A DNA stretch of 64,000 bases from Staphylococcus hyicus (GCF_000816085.1 NZ_CP008747.1:1860001-1924000), one strand, 5' to 3'. Positions 35,836 through 44,964 are shown, counted from the first letter of the stretch. A program made the numbers and translations. The notes: a model not told the origin generated them from the letters alone.

Positions 35836-36009
35836 GTCAATTCTCTCCTTTTGATAAGGTTGATCAATTTTAATATCGCACGATACATGGTTAAAAGCTA
35901 CTGTTTTCACTTAGAGATGACAAAAAGATTAAAATTAACGCAAATTGTTTATTTAAATTGTAAATTTTAGTACAATATATGCTAGTTAAATTTCTAAGGG
36001 GGCGTACAT

Positions 36010-36195
36010 ATGACGATTGCTGAAGTTGGAGACATCGTAGAATTTTACGATGGTATTAGAGGTAAAGTTGAGAAAATCAATGACAACTCTGTTATAGTAG
36101 ACCTTACAATAATGGAGAATTTTGCTTCTCTTGACTTGCCAGAAAAAACAGTCATTAATCATAAAAGATATAAGATTGTTGAACAAGAAGGTTAA
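36010..36195 (+). CDS. DUF2187 family protein
   Basis: Small beta-barrel-like protein of 61 residues. GDIVEFYDGIRGKVEKINDNSVIVDLT is a KOW-like turn that fits the DUF2187 (YkvS) family, followed by EKTVINHKRYKIV. Ribosome site AAGGGGGC lies eight bases upstream. No function is known to me. It is followed three bases later by a membrane protein gene and is likely co-transcribed with it. Confidence 0.82.
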   Translation: MTIAEVGDIVEFYDGIRGKVEKINDNSVIVDLTIMENFASLDLPEKTVINHKRYKIVEQEG

Positions 36196-36198
36196 TCT

Positions 36199-36804
36199 AT
36201 GATGAAAAAATTAAACAAGCCGCTACTTTGGTTTATCTTAAGTTTTATTGGTTTTCACATTATTTTACTTATAATGTGGGGAGAATATAATGTTTACTGG
36301 CAATTATATACAGGTATTATGCTTATCGCAGGTATCAGTTACGTCTTTTACCAACGTGATATCGCGTCAAAACGATTACTTACTTCAATCGCAATAGGTT
36401 TAGCAACCGGCATACTGCTTGTACTTGTTCAGGTCATTATTGCTTTAATCACCTCAGATCTCAGCTATACATCACTTATTAAGCAACTGTCTCGAACAGG
36501 CGTCTATTTCAAGTGGCAAATGTTAATAACGTTACTGTGTGTCATGCCCTGCCATGAATTATATATGCGTACGATATTACAAAAAGAACTGACTATACTA
36601 ACGCAACGACCTTGGGTAGGTATTGTTATTGGAGCTATTTTATCGAGCTCATTCTTTATTTATCTTGATCGTTGGTGGATTGTTCTTTTTATCTTCATAT
36701 GCCAACTTATTTTAGGTTTCAGTTATGCCTATACACGTCGAATTGTCACAACAACAGTAGCACAGATTGTAGCGGTGGTCCTTTTACTTATTTTTCATGG
36801 GTAA
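36199..36804 (+). CDS. CPBP-like membrane protein with degenerate motifs
   Basis: Integral membrane protein of 201 residues with about six spans. The order of spans and the sequences PCHELYMRTILQKEL and ICQLILGFSYAYTR fit the CPBP (CAAX protease/bacteriocin-processing) family, in which motif 1 is EExxxR. Here the first glutamate is histidine (H-E-L-Y-M-R), and motif 2, usually F-x-x-x-H, is SSFFIYLDRWW with no histidine. It may therefore be a non-catalytic member with a scaffold or regulatory job. It follows the DUF2187 gene by three bases. The family call is moderate. Confidence 0.6.
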   Translation: MMKKLNKPLLWFILSFIGFHIILLIMWGEYNVYWQLYTGIMLIAGISYVFYQRDIASKRLLTSIAIGLATGILLVLVQVIIALITSDLSYTSLIKQLSRTGVYFKWQMLITLLCVMPCHELYMRTILQKELTILTQRPWVGIVIGAILSSSFFIYLDRWWIVLFIFICQLILGFSYAYTRRIVTTTVAQIVAVVLLLIFHG

Positions 36805-36907
36805 AAGATATGGGTGTGAGCCTCAGTCAATGGATTAGCCATTGCGTCATCCCCTATTACATTTCTAAGCATATGCATAAAAATGTAAATAAAAACTTTC
36901 TAAATAG

Positions 36908-36938
36908 AATGGGGCTGGAACTCACGTTCCAGCCCCAT
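36908..36938. terminator. bidirectional terminator upstream of adhesin 3' end
   Basis: AATGGGGCTGGAAC and GTTCCAGCCCCATT pair perfectly around TCAC, between two convergent genes. The same GGGGCTGGAAC hairpin type is common between staphylococcal genes. Confidence 0.85.
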
Positions 36939-36945
36939 TTATTCA

Positions 36946-39426
36946 TTAAATATCTCTTTTTCTTCTTTTCAATAAAACTAAACCAATTAGACTCATTAAT
37001 CCAGCGACTAAGATTGGCTGTTGTCCAGATTCACTTCCTGTATGTGGAAGTTCCTCATGTAGATTATGCTTCTCTTCATGTTTTACATGCGCTTTTCCAT
37101 CATTATTTATTTTATTAGATATCGTACTCATCACTTTAAATTTAGGTTTTTCATTTACAACCGTTGGGACGAATTCATCAGTCTTTGGTGATTCCTCTTT
37201 TTCTTCATCCATTCTAGGTGAATCTTCTTTTACTTTAGGCGTTGGTTTTAATTCATTATCTTTCTTAGGCGCGTCATTTTCAGGTGTTTTCGGAATATCT
37301 GGTTGTTCCGCTTTTGGTTCATTTGGGTGAGGTGGCTGAGTATCATCTTCTTCTACAAGGACACCTTTCGTATGACCATGTTCAATAATAATTGTATCTT
37401 CAATGATTTCAATAGGATTATGCGGCTTCTCTTCTACAGAAGGACGATCATTATTAGTATCTTCTTCAAACGTCGTATTATTCGAACCGTTTTCTGTGCC
37501 AATTTCACTTATCATATCAATAACGTTACTGTCTTCGATTTCTTCGATAGTTCCGTTAACTTCTCCTTTGATTTCACCATTACCTGTGTCTTCTTCAAAG
37601 GCAATCAAATAATTATCTTCAACAATGTCAATCATACCTTCAACATGACCCGTTTCACCTTCAGGAGTAGTGATTTCAACAATATCAATATGATGATTGT
37701 CTTCAATTTCTTCAATTACACCTTCAGCATGTCCAGAGATAGAAGGCGGTAACGTATTTTCATCTTCGAACTCAATTAAATGATTGTCAGTCATGTATTC
37801 CATTGTATCTTCTAAAGTTGTATGGTCTGAAACAGCACCCGTAATGATACCTTTCGCTGTTTCTTCTTCAAATTCAATAACATCACTTGTGTGATTCGTA
37901 TGGCCACCGCCCGCATGCGTATCTTCTTCAAATTCAATCACACCCGTAGCATGATTTGAACCATGAACAGTATCTTCCATAATCTCAACTGGACGCGTAT
38001 CTTCTGTTTCCTCAGTATATACATATTCCCCATTTCCAGATATCGTCTCTTGAGTCACATAATCTAAATCAATAGGTTGACCAGCTTGAATAATAGGCTC
38101 AGAAGGTTTATCCTTTCCACTACCACTCGCATTGTTAGAGTAGAATTGGACACCATTATCCCAAGTTAGCGTGCTTGGGTAGTAATAATAATGGTTATTG
38201 TAATAATAATAGCCTGATAATTGAGTCTGTAAATTCAAATTAGCTGCATTAACATCATATTTACCATAATATTGAATCACATATGTTTCACCATTAAGTC
38301 TTTCAAAGTCTAATTTATATGAACCGTCTAAAATACTTAGTTTCATATTATTAGTAACATCTTCAAAGTCTGCATTATTGAAGTCTACATATACACTTTT
38401 AGCTAAATTTGATTGACCTTTATATTTATAAATTTTTATATTTGGTCTTTCATCGCCTTTGGAATGACCTTCTGTAATTCTACCTGTGACAGATACTGCG
38501 ACCATATTTTTCTTCTCAGGATTAATGTACGCAATATGGTTAATAGTTCCATTATTTTTGTCGAGCCTATCAATTCTTCCATTTATACGCATCCCATTAT
38601 TATCTCTAACACCATTTAAATATTGCACATTAAATTGCGACTCAGTTTTGGAATTATTTATAGTAGTTGATACAGTTTGATTACCATCGTTTAGAACTAC
38701 TGATGGCTTAAAATATAAATTGATAGATAATTGAGCCTTAATATCTCTTCTATTTGTAACATAATTAGAAAAGGTATATCTTATTGTTTGATCATTAAAT
38801 AGATACCCAGTTGCGATAATAGCAGTGTTATCTTTAATATCTGGCATATATCGCTTAGTCCCTATACCCATTGTATCCACATTATTACTTAATTTAATGT
38901 CAAAATAGTCACCTTGTCTGATATTATCATTAAATTTCAATTTATAATCGAGCGTCACTCTTTCAGCTTGATGAGGATTAATTGTTGTAGCACCATCTTT
39001 GCCTTTAATTGACCCTTGTTCAACGGTAACTTTATCAGATACATCTTGACCTTGTGTCACTTGTTTATTTTCAGTGCTAGTCTGTGTTTGTGACACTGTT
39101 CTTGGTGCTGCTACTTCAGTTGGCTTATTTTCATTTGAAATGATACTGCTAGGTTTGCCTATCTTTTCTGGTGCTATTTCATTTGAAGTAGCCTGACTGT
39201 CTGTATTCAAAAATTTAGTTTGTGACGCAATTGATAGTTTCTCTTCTACTGTCTCACTATCAGTTTTTAAACTGTTGTTCGTAACTTCAATTACCTGGTT
39301 CCCACTCATTTCCGATGCTTGTGCATCCGTCTGGTCAGTTAACCCGATAACTGCGACTGTGCCTAACGCGATTGAAGCAGCTCCAATGCTATATTTTCTA
39401 ATGCCGTACCTTTGTTTATTGTTCAT
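36946..39426 (-). CDS. YSIRK/LPXTG adhesin, fibronectin-binding protein type
   Basis: Cell-wall-anchored surface adhesin of 826 residues. A YSIRK-type signal peptide (RYGIRKYSIGAASIALG) is cut near residue 37. Residues about 130-460 form the N2-N3 domains of an MSCRAMM: RYTFSNYVTN corresponds to the TYTFTDYVD motif, and TLTWDNGVQFYSN precedes the latch region (fibrinogen-type dock-lock-latch binding). Residues about 465-690 are diverged repeats built on EDT, VIEFEEDT and IEEIEDN, which match the tandem beta-zipper fibronectin-binding units of FnBPs. A P/K/E-rich wall-spanning region follows, then LPHTG (793-797), a membrane span and RRKRDI. It resembles FnBPA/B and the SpsD/SpsL type; ligand binding is inferred. 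A terminator-like hairpin lies 80 bases before the start. Confidence 0.88.
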   Translation of the reverse strand: MNNKQRYGIRKYSIGAASIALGTVAVIGLTDQTDAQASEMSGNQVIEVTNNSLKTDSETVEEKLSIASQTKFLNTDSQATSNEIAPEKIGKPSSIISNENKPTEVAAPRTVSQTQTSTENKQVTQGQDVSDKVTVEQGSIKGKDGATTINPHQAERVTLDYKLKFNDNIRQGDYFDIKLSNNVDTMGIGTKRYMPDIKDNTAIIATGYLFNDQTIRYTFSNYVTNRRDIKAQLSINLYFKPSVVLNDGNQTVSTTINNSKTESQFNVQYLNGVRDNNGMRINGRIDRLDKNNGTINHIAYINPEKKNMVAVSVTGRITEGHSKGDERPNIKIYKYKGQSNLAKSVYVDFNNADFEDVTNNMKLSILDGSYKLDFERLNGETYVIQYYGKYDVNAANLNLQTQLSGYYYYNNHYYYYPSTLTWDNGVQFYSNNASGSGKDKPSEPIIQAGQPIDLDYVTQETISGNGEYVYTEETEDTRPVEIMEDTVHGSNHATGVIEFEEDTHAGGGHTNHTSDVIEFEEETAKGIITGAVSDHTTLEDTMEYMTDNHLIEFEDENTLPPSISGHAEGVIEEIEDNHHIDIVEITTPEGETGHVEGMIDIVEDNYLIAFEEDTGNGEIKGEVNGTIEEIEDSNVIDMISEIGTENGSNNTTFEEDTNNDRPSVEEKPHNPIEIIEDTIIIEHGHTKGVLVEEDDTQPPHPNEPKAEQPDIPKTPENDAPKKDNELKPTPKVKEDSPRMDEEKEESPKTDEFVPTVVNEKPKFKVMSTISNKINNDGKAHVKHEEKHNLHEELPHTGSESGQQPILVAGLMSLIGLVLLKRRKRDI
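37324..38030 (-). repeat. fibronectin-binding-type repeat region of the adhesin
   Basis: About six to eight degenerate units of 25-35 codons, each with an acidic EDT or EFEE core and an H-x-x-G or G-x-x-x-G spacer. The copies are well diverged, so they are old rather than recently expanded. Confidence 0.65.
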
Positions 39427-39506
39427 GTTATGTTAATCCACCTTTTAATATTTTTGATTAATAAAATAACTTTTATGCCCTGTATTATTTAAAAAAGCCA
39501 ATAAAA

Positions 39507-39532
39507 AAAACTACTTCGCTCAAAGTAGTTTT
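39507..39532 (-). terminator. terminator-like hairpin in the adhesin leader
   Basis: On the minus strand AAAACTACTT and AAGTAGTTTT pair around TGAGCG and run into a T tract of eight. It is 80 bases before the adhesin ATG and 280 bases after the terminator of the preceding gene, so it either ends a short RNA or attenuates the adhesin. Confidence 0.7.
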
Positions 39533-39815
39533 CATCACTAAATATCTAACTTACAAAAATAATTATATAGCGCCATTTTTGGTTTTGCAATATAGTTATA
39601 TTAAATATACCTTAAGTGATTTTTAAATATATTTAACACATTATAACCATTTTTAGCAGACCCTTTTTCCCTTTATACCAGTACTTTCACTGTCCTTCAC
39701 ACCTTCTAAAAATCCTTAAATCTAAATTAAAAATTAATAATTATTTAGATATAATTGGTATTCACTCAAAGAAATACAATCGTGATTATTTTTTAAATAG
39801 GTACGTCTAATGATT

Positions 39816-39849
39816 AAAAAGAAGCTAAAACACTTGCTTTAGCTCCTTT
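39816..39849 (-). terminator. terminator of the nucleotidase-like gene
   Basis: On the minus strand AAAGGAGCTAAA and TTTAGCTTCTTT pair around GCAAGTGT, followed by TTAATC. It lies five bases after the stop. Confidence 0.7.
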
Positions 39850-39854
39850 AAATA

Positions 39855-41348
39855 TTACATCCCTACTATCATCATATTCTGTTTTCTCTTATTTATAGGC
39901 GTTGGTGAAGATAAACGCTTCATCAATAATTCTGGCATAGATATTTTAGATACATGATGCATGGGTACATGTTCTAAATATTGCCGGTAGTGACGGAAAC
40001 AATAATCCGTCATCATCACACGATAGGTGTAATCTTGTTTTAAACTTATTTGAATCACCCTATGATTCACAGGCTTTGATACATCTACCGTAAAGTCAAA
40101 TCCTCTCCAAAATAAGAAATGTGTTGGATCAATCCCATTTAATGTAAGCGTACCGTTTTCAACATGTAAGTAGGCAACACTTTTTTCAATCAACATTTTA
40201 ATCACTTCACCACTGAGTGTTATATCAATCAAATGATCGGGATGAGGATAAACATGAAACACATCTTCATAGTTTAATGGCATCACACATCCTTTAGATG
40301 AAGGTAAAGGTAAATGTACACAAGTTATATCAGTAGGATAGTCATGATGGATACTTTCATGTAACAATTCGATAAACGGATGAGGGTATTCTATTAATTC
40401 TTTGAACGTGGTAAAACGCGCATCCAGATGTAACCCATCTAGCGTCTTATTTTTCCATGTTTGAACAGCTTTACGATCATATTTTGTCATATCTAATAAA
40501 GCCTCATGTTCATCATACTGACTGAGTGTTACAATTGTTGAATTAATATCAATCGTCTCATAAGAAGACTGTCTACGTCTAAATGTCACTTCTACATGAA
40601 CGAGATGTTCTCCGTTTTGTCCCGCTCTTACCACTAATGTACCGTCTGCATTTTCAATTGTTGTTGTTTGTTGATGACCTGTAATAAACAAGTCCACGAT
40701 GCCAATATTTTTTAACATTTCATCTGTATGCGCTTGATCCAATTGTTGTGATGTTAATACGCCTCCATGATATAAAACAATTAGAAAATCAGGTGCTTCA
40801 GCTTCATAAATATATCGAATCCAACGTTTTGCTGAAACAATTGCGCGTTCAATCGCAATGTCTTTCTCCATTTCAACATTTTGGTTTTTCACTAACGTTT
40901 CAGATGTTAATCCAATGACTGCGATGCGCAAATCCTTTATTTTATGGATGATATACGGCGTAGAAAAATAAGGTTCATGAGTCATTGCATATTCAATATT
41001 GGCAGATAACCATGGAAACCGAGATAAAGCAATCGAACGATTTAAAAAGTCAAGGCCGAACTTAAACTCATCTGCACTTACACCACTCGCATCATATTCT
41101 AATGCGTTCATCACTTTGATCATCGGATGCCGCTTGTGCGGTGCAATTAATGCGTAATAAAATGCAACAATATTACCAGCTAAACTTCCACCATTATCTA
41201 GTAAAAGGACATGCGGTTCTCGTGCGCGTATTTCTGAAACATATGTCCCCGCACGATAAATATGCGATCCCGCATCATCATTCAGAATATGACTATGGAT
41301 ATCAGATGTCGCTAAAATGTTTAATCGTAGCTCTTCATATTGACGCAT
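39855..41348 (-). CDS. 5'-nucleotidase/metallophosphatase-like protein with altered metal site
   Basis: Protein of 497 residues with the two-domain plan of the UshA/YfkN 5'-nucleotidase family: an N-terminal metallophosphatase (LNILATSDIHSHI, D16/H18 kept) and a C-terminal 5'-nucleotidase domain from about 320 with DITCVHLPLPS and LNYEDVFHVYPHPDHLIDITLSG. But key metal residues are changed: the usual G-D of the second motif is DNGGSLAG (51-58), the usual G-N-H-E/D is S91-A92-D93-E94, and the usual G-H-x-H is GHQQT. There is no signal peptide, so it is cytoplasmic. It may bind nucleotides or use another mechanism rather than act as a normal two-metal phosphatase. No neighbour suggests a pathway. 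Confidence 0.75.
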   Translation of the reverse strand: MRQYEELRLNILATSDIHSHILNDDAGSHIYRAGTYVSEIRAREPHVLLLDNGGSLAGNIVAFYYALIAPHKRHPMIKVMNALEYDASGVSADEFKFGLDFLNRSIALSRFPWLSANIEYAMTHEPYFSTPYIIHKIKDLRIAVIGLTSETLVKNQNVEMEKDIAIERAIVSAKRWIRYIYEAEAPDFLIVLYHGGVLTSQQLDQAHTDEMLKNIGIVDLFITGHQQTTTIENADGTLVVRAGQNGEHLVHVEVTFRRRQSSYETIDINSTIVTLSQYDEHEALLDMTKYDRKAVQTWKNKTLDGLHLDARFTTFKELIEYPHPFIELLHESIHHDYPTDITCVHLPLPSSKGCVMPLNYEDVFHVYPHPDHLIDITLSGEVIKMLIEKSVAYLHVENGTLTLNGIDPTHFLFWRGFDFTVDVSKPVNHRVIQISLKQDYTYRVMMTDYCFRHYRQYLEHVPMHHVSKISMPELLMKRLSSPTPINKRKQNMMIVGM

Positions 41349-41465
41349 CGACAGAACTCCTTTTCGTCATTTACTTCTATTTTATCATAATATAAAATGT
41401 GCAATCATTTACCTTTTGTTCGTTTCATTATTCACAATTGAAAAATCGCTATGAATCATAAAAAA

Positions 41466-41501
41466 GAAATGGTTATGAAATCAACTGTTTCATACCATTT
41501 C
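41466..41501 (-). terminator. terminator of ktrD
   Basis: GAAATGGT.TGAAA and TTTCA.ACCATTTC arms; on the minus strand followed by TTTTTTAT. It lies just after the ktrD stop. Confidence 0.75.
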
Positions 41502-41514
41502 CAATTTACTTAAG

Positions 41515-42873
41515 TTATCCAATTTGTACACGCTCTTTAGGAAAGTGGAATTTAGCTGGTTCACGATTACCACTAAACATAATAATAAATGAAATTAACC
41601 CTACACGTCCGATAAACATTAAACACATTAATACTACTTTTGAAACGCCACTTAAATCTCCGGTTATACCTGTTGATAACCCGCACGTTCCGAAAGCTGA
41701 CATGATTTCAAAATAAATGTGAATGATATTAAATTGACGCCCTTCTGCAAGTAGCATAATAAACATACCTAAAAATGTTAAAAAAATGGCAATTGCAAAA
41801 ACAGCGAAAGAACGCTGTATGTCTTGGGTATGGATTTCTCTATTAAACGCTTTAACACCTGATTTTTCAGCATTTGGTTTATAGTTAATTAAAAATAAAA
41901 TTAGAATTGCAAATGTCGTCGTACGGATACCTCCGCCTACAGAACTTGGAGAAGAGCCAATGAACATCAGTCCCCCCATAAATAAATTTGTCGCATCGGA
42001 AAATTGCGAAACGTCTATCGTTTGTAACCCTGCACTGCGTGTCGTAGATGATTGGAAAAGTGCATAGAAAAAAGATTCGTGCCACGAATGCCCTTTTAAC
42101 ACACCATGACTTTCAATTAACAAAATCCCTATCATACCTACAATTAAAATCGCCAAATAAGTTACAGTTGTTATTTTAGTAAACAGCGTAAAACGAAAGT
42201 TAGGTATACGGTTTGTAATATATGCTTTCATCTCCAATAATACCGGAAACCCAATTGATCCAAGTATAATTAAAAAGATTATAATAGTTTGTACAAAATA
42301 ATCTGTCGCATATGGAATTAGGGACTCACCCGTGATATCCAATCCGCCATTAGTGGTTGCTGATACAGAAACAAATATGCCTTGTATAATAGCTTCTTTG
42401 ATATCATGAATATCTCGGTAAAAATAAAATGAAAGCAAAATTGCCCCCACTGCTTCAATAAGCAACATTGCACGAACGATATCAATAATTAATTTAACTG
42501 TCCCACTCATCGATTCTTTATTGTTATCTAACATAATTAATTGGCGCTCACGAATACCGATATGTTTACCTAAAACGACCCACAATAACGTACCGATAGC
42601 CATCACACCAATGCCACCAATATTTAAAATGAGTAATATAATAATGTAACCAAATGTTGAATATGTTTCAGAAATATTCACAGGGGTTAATCCAGTTACA
42701 CTCACACCTGAAACAGCTACAAAGAGTGTGTCAATTGGCGCCACTTTAACACCTGGTTTATGTACACCCGGAATATTTAACAATAAGAATGCGACAATAA
42801 TCGCGACTAGATAATACAATACAATCCCTTGTTGCGGGCTTGCTTTTCTAAAAAGTTGGTTCACTATCGACAC
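41515..42873 (-). CDS. ktrD: potassium uptake membrane protein KtrD (TrkH/KtrB family)
   Basis: Potassium-translocating subunit, 452 residues, with four M1-P-M2 repeats. Pore loops carry the family glycine: VSGVSVTGLTPVN, VSATTNGGLDITGES, SSTTRSAGLQTID and SAFGTCGLSTGITG. It works with a cytoplasmic KtrA/C gating ring encoded elsewhere. The gene order (ktrD next to an HtrA-like protease gene) is that of S. aureus, where KtrD is the second of two KtrB-type proteins; the name rests on this synteny. The gene starts 17 bases after the stop of the protease gene with a fair ribosome site (GGAGTG), so the two are probably co-transcribed. Confidence 0.9.
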   Translation of the reverse strand: MSIVNQLFRKASPQQGIVLYYLVAIIVAFLLLNIPGVHKPGVKVAPIDTLFVAVSGVSVTGLTPVNISETYSTFGYIIILLILNIGGIGVMAIGTLLWVVLGKHIGIRERQLIMLDNNKESMSGTVKLIIDIVRAMLLIEAVGAILLSFYFYRDIHDIKEAIIQGIFVSVSATTNGGLDITGESLIPYATDYFVQTIIIFLIILGSIGFPVLLEMKAYITNRIPNFRFTLFTKITTVTYLAILIVGMIGILLIESHGVLKGHSWHESFFYALFQSSTTRSAGLQTIDVSQFSDATNLFMGGLMFIGSSPSSVGGGIRTTTFAILILFLINYKPNAEKSGVKAFNREIHTQDIQRSFAVFAIAIFLTFLGMFIMLLAEGRQFNIIHIYFEIMSAFGTCGLSTGITGDLSGVSKVVLMCLMFIGRVGLISFIIMFSGNREPAKFHFPKERVQIG

Positions 42874-42889
42874 GATTGTTCACTCCACA

Positions 42890-44500
42890 TTATTTCAATT
42901 TGAACGCAATGTTCACTGTTCGACCTTGACGCATTACCTTTAATTTTAAAGGTTTAGCGTTATCTGTATGTCTAAAGAGTTGTTGTCTGTAAGATAATGT
43001 ATCTTTAATAGGCTGACCATCTAATTCTATTATTATATCATCTTTTTGTAATCCTGAATCTTTCGCAGGACTATTATTTTCAATTTGTTTTACAACCACA
43101 CCTTGTTTCACATCTTGTGGAAGCTTAAAAGCGGTACGTTCATTTGGAGATAATTCTACAACATTTTGCATACCAATTTTTGTATTCGGATATGTAATGC
43201 CCCCCTCTTTTTCCAACTGTTTTGCGACATGAAGCGCATCATTGATAGGAATACCGAATGCCATGCCTTCTACGTTTGGCATTGTAATTTTTAACGATGC
43301 AATACCAACTAAATCACCATTTTGATCTATAATCGCCCCACCAGAATCTCCTGGATTGATTGGTGCATCTACTTGAAAAGCACGCAGTAACATGTCATAT
43401 TGGTTGTCTTTATCAATATCTACTGGAACATTTCGTTTTAATCCTGAAACGATTCCTTCTCCAACTGAATTATAAAAATCTAGTCCTAAAGGATTTCCCA
43501 TTACGATAATCGGTTCACCAAGCACTAATTGATCTGAATTCCCAGTATGTATCGGTTTCAACTGTTGTGCTTTCTCCGCAGGCACTTTTAATACTGCAAC
43601 ATCTGACCATTTATCCGTCCCCACAACAGTAGCTGTAACTTTTTTATCCGTTAAGTACGTGAGTGTTTGGTTTTTACTTGTTCCAATTACATGCGCATTC
43701 GTTAAGATATAAAGAGAGTCGTCTACTTTTTTGTAGACGACACCTGATCCAGTTTCATTTTCTTGTTGGGACTGATTTTTTACATCTTGAACGTTTTCTG
43801 GTGTTGCATGCGCTACACTTTCAACAGCCACCACTGAGTTTAAAGCCGCATTGGCATGTTCCATAGTTTTCGTGATAGATTTGTGCGTGCCTTGATCTTT
43901 TTGTTGGTGTTCAAGTGTTGTACGTACATTATCATCACTTCGGTTGACATTATTAAAAATCGCAAACAAAAGGACTAAAATGAGTATTGCAGCTAAGACT
44001 ATCAAAATTTTTGCCCATTCTTTCGTAATGAACTGCGTGATTTTTTCAGTCCAATCTTTTTTAGCAGTGTAACGATGTTTATCTTGCTCATCACGTACTG
44101 CATTGTTTTCGTGAGTAGAAGACGTTTGTGATGTATGCGTTTGTGTCTTATGTTCTGTTGGCGTATGTTTTTTGATTTCTTGAGCTTGTTGCTTATATAA
44201 GTTCGTTTGTAACGCGTCATTCTGACGTGTAGACGCTTGTTCATTAGATGCATCATCTTCATGAAGTTGTCCAGTATTCACTTTATCTTCATGTGTGATT
44301 TTTTCGATACGCGCTTTTCTTAAATTATCTTTTACACGTTCTTCATTATTTTTCACTTGTGCCTTTTCGCGTTCTTTTTTTAAACGTGTCGCTTCTTGTT
44401 CTGCTTTGATGCGTGCTTCACGTTCATCATTATGAAAAAATTCACGTCTTTTACGTTTATATTTGTGTCGTGGAATGACATGTTTTTTATCCTGATCCAA
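42890..44500 (-). CDS. HtrA/DegP-like serine protease, membrane anchored
   Basis: Surface quality-control protease, 536 residues. The first 160 residues are a long, highly charged cytoplasmic region (K/E/R rich, then Q/T/H rich), followed by one membrane span (about 162-182). The trypsin-like domain has the triad H270 (TNAHVIG), D300 (KWSDVAVL) and S386 (NPGDSGGAI). One PDZ domain (about 430-530) ends the protein (GIVSG type loop, SPAKDSGLQKDDIIIELDGQPI). The long cytoplasmic tail is typical of the larger staphylococcal HtrA-like protein (SAUSA300_0923 type), as is the location beside ktrD. Confidence 0.9.
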   Translation of the reverse strand: MDQDKKHVIPRHKYKRKRREFFHNDEREARIKAEQEATRLKKEREKAQVKNNEERVKDNLRKARIEKITHEDKVNTGQLHEDDASNEQASTRQNDALQTNLYKQQAQEIKKHTPTEHKTQTHTSQTSSTHENNAVRDEQDKHRYTAKKDWTEKITQFITKEWAKILIVLAAILILVLLFAIFNNVNRSDDNVRTTLEHQQKDQGTHKSITKTMEHANAALNSVVAVESVAHATPENVQDVKNQSQQENETGSGVVYKKVDDSLYILTNAHVIGTSKNQTLTYLTDKKVTATVVGTDKWSDVAVLKVPAEKAQQLKPIHTGNSDQLVLGEPIIVMGNPLGLDFYNSVGEGIVSGLKRNVPVDIDKDNQYDMLLRAFQVDAPINPGDSGGAIIDQNGDLVGIASLKITMPNVEGMAFGIPINDALHVAKQLEKEGGITYPNTKIGMQNVVELSPNERTAFKLPQDVKQGVVVKQIENNSPAKDSGLQKDDIIIELDGQPIKDTLSYRQQLFRHTDNAKPLKLKVMRQGRTVNIAFKLK

Positions 44501-44823
44501 TGTTCACGTCCTCCTCAATATCGTGTGCTTATGTATTATTATGACATATTGGTCTTCAAATTTCTTTAATAATCTATCTATAATTGTTAAAAATTTATGA
44601 TGTATACACGATGATGACTTATTAAAAGTCGACATATAGTCACTTAAATAAAGTGGCCTTCATGCATCATTTTATAGTTTGGTTGTTATGCTCGTTTTTT
44701 TGAATATCTTTTCCTAACATATTTTGAGAGCGGATTTACGTCATTAGCTAAGCTATCAAACAAATGTTTTTTTCACCTCATATCTTTAAACAATAGTGAC
44801 TCGCTATTTTTAAAGATAAATAT

Positions 44824-44964
44824 AATAGCCAACAAAGTTCATATTGATATGCTCCATTTAAAGTAGACACTTAAAAAGTGGAAACTTTAAGGGCTGATGT
44901 TCAAAATGAGTTTTATTGGCTATTTTGATTAAAGGCGCGGTTATGTCCCAACCACGCTTTAATT
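44824..44964 (-). repeat. intergenic hairpin repeat, minus-oriented copy B
   Basis: Read on the minus strand: a hairpin AAAGCGTGGTT/AACCGCGCCTTT with loop GGGACAT, then TTAATCAAAATA, then 24-base arms (starting AATAGCCAATAAAA and ending TTTGTTGGCTATT) that match in 20 of 24 positions. Copy A at 12491-12573 has the same parts, but here the second hairpin carries about 60 extra bases in its loop, including CACTTTTTAAGTG. Confidence 0.6.
44929..44962 (-). terminator. probable terC terminator
   Basis: The first hairpin of repeat copy B lies a few bases after the terC stop and is followed by TTTAATC on the minus strand. Confidence 0.55.

Larger units (their letters stand above)
39427..39854. other. 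428-base region upstream of the adhesin
   Basis: Non-coding. It holds the adhesin ribosome site (AAGGTGG), a terminator hairpin at 39507-39532, a promoter-like pair on the minus strand (TTGAGT and AAATAAT, near 39735-39770), and the terminator of the nucleotidase-like gene at 39816-39849. Confidence 0.55.

Noticed and set aside
37303-37752. Long plus-strand ORFs (149 and 69 codons) opposite the adhesin repeats
   Set aside because: They mirror the repeat region in another frame, have skewed composition (F/N rich) and no ribosome site.
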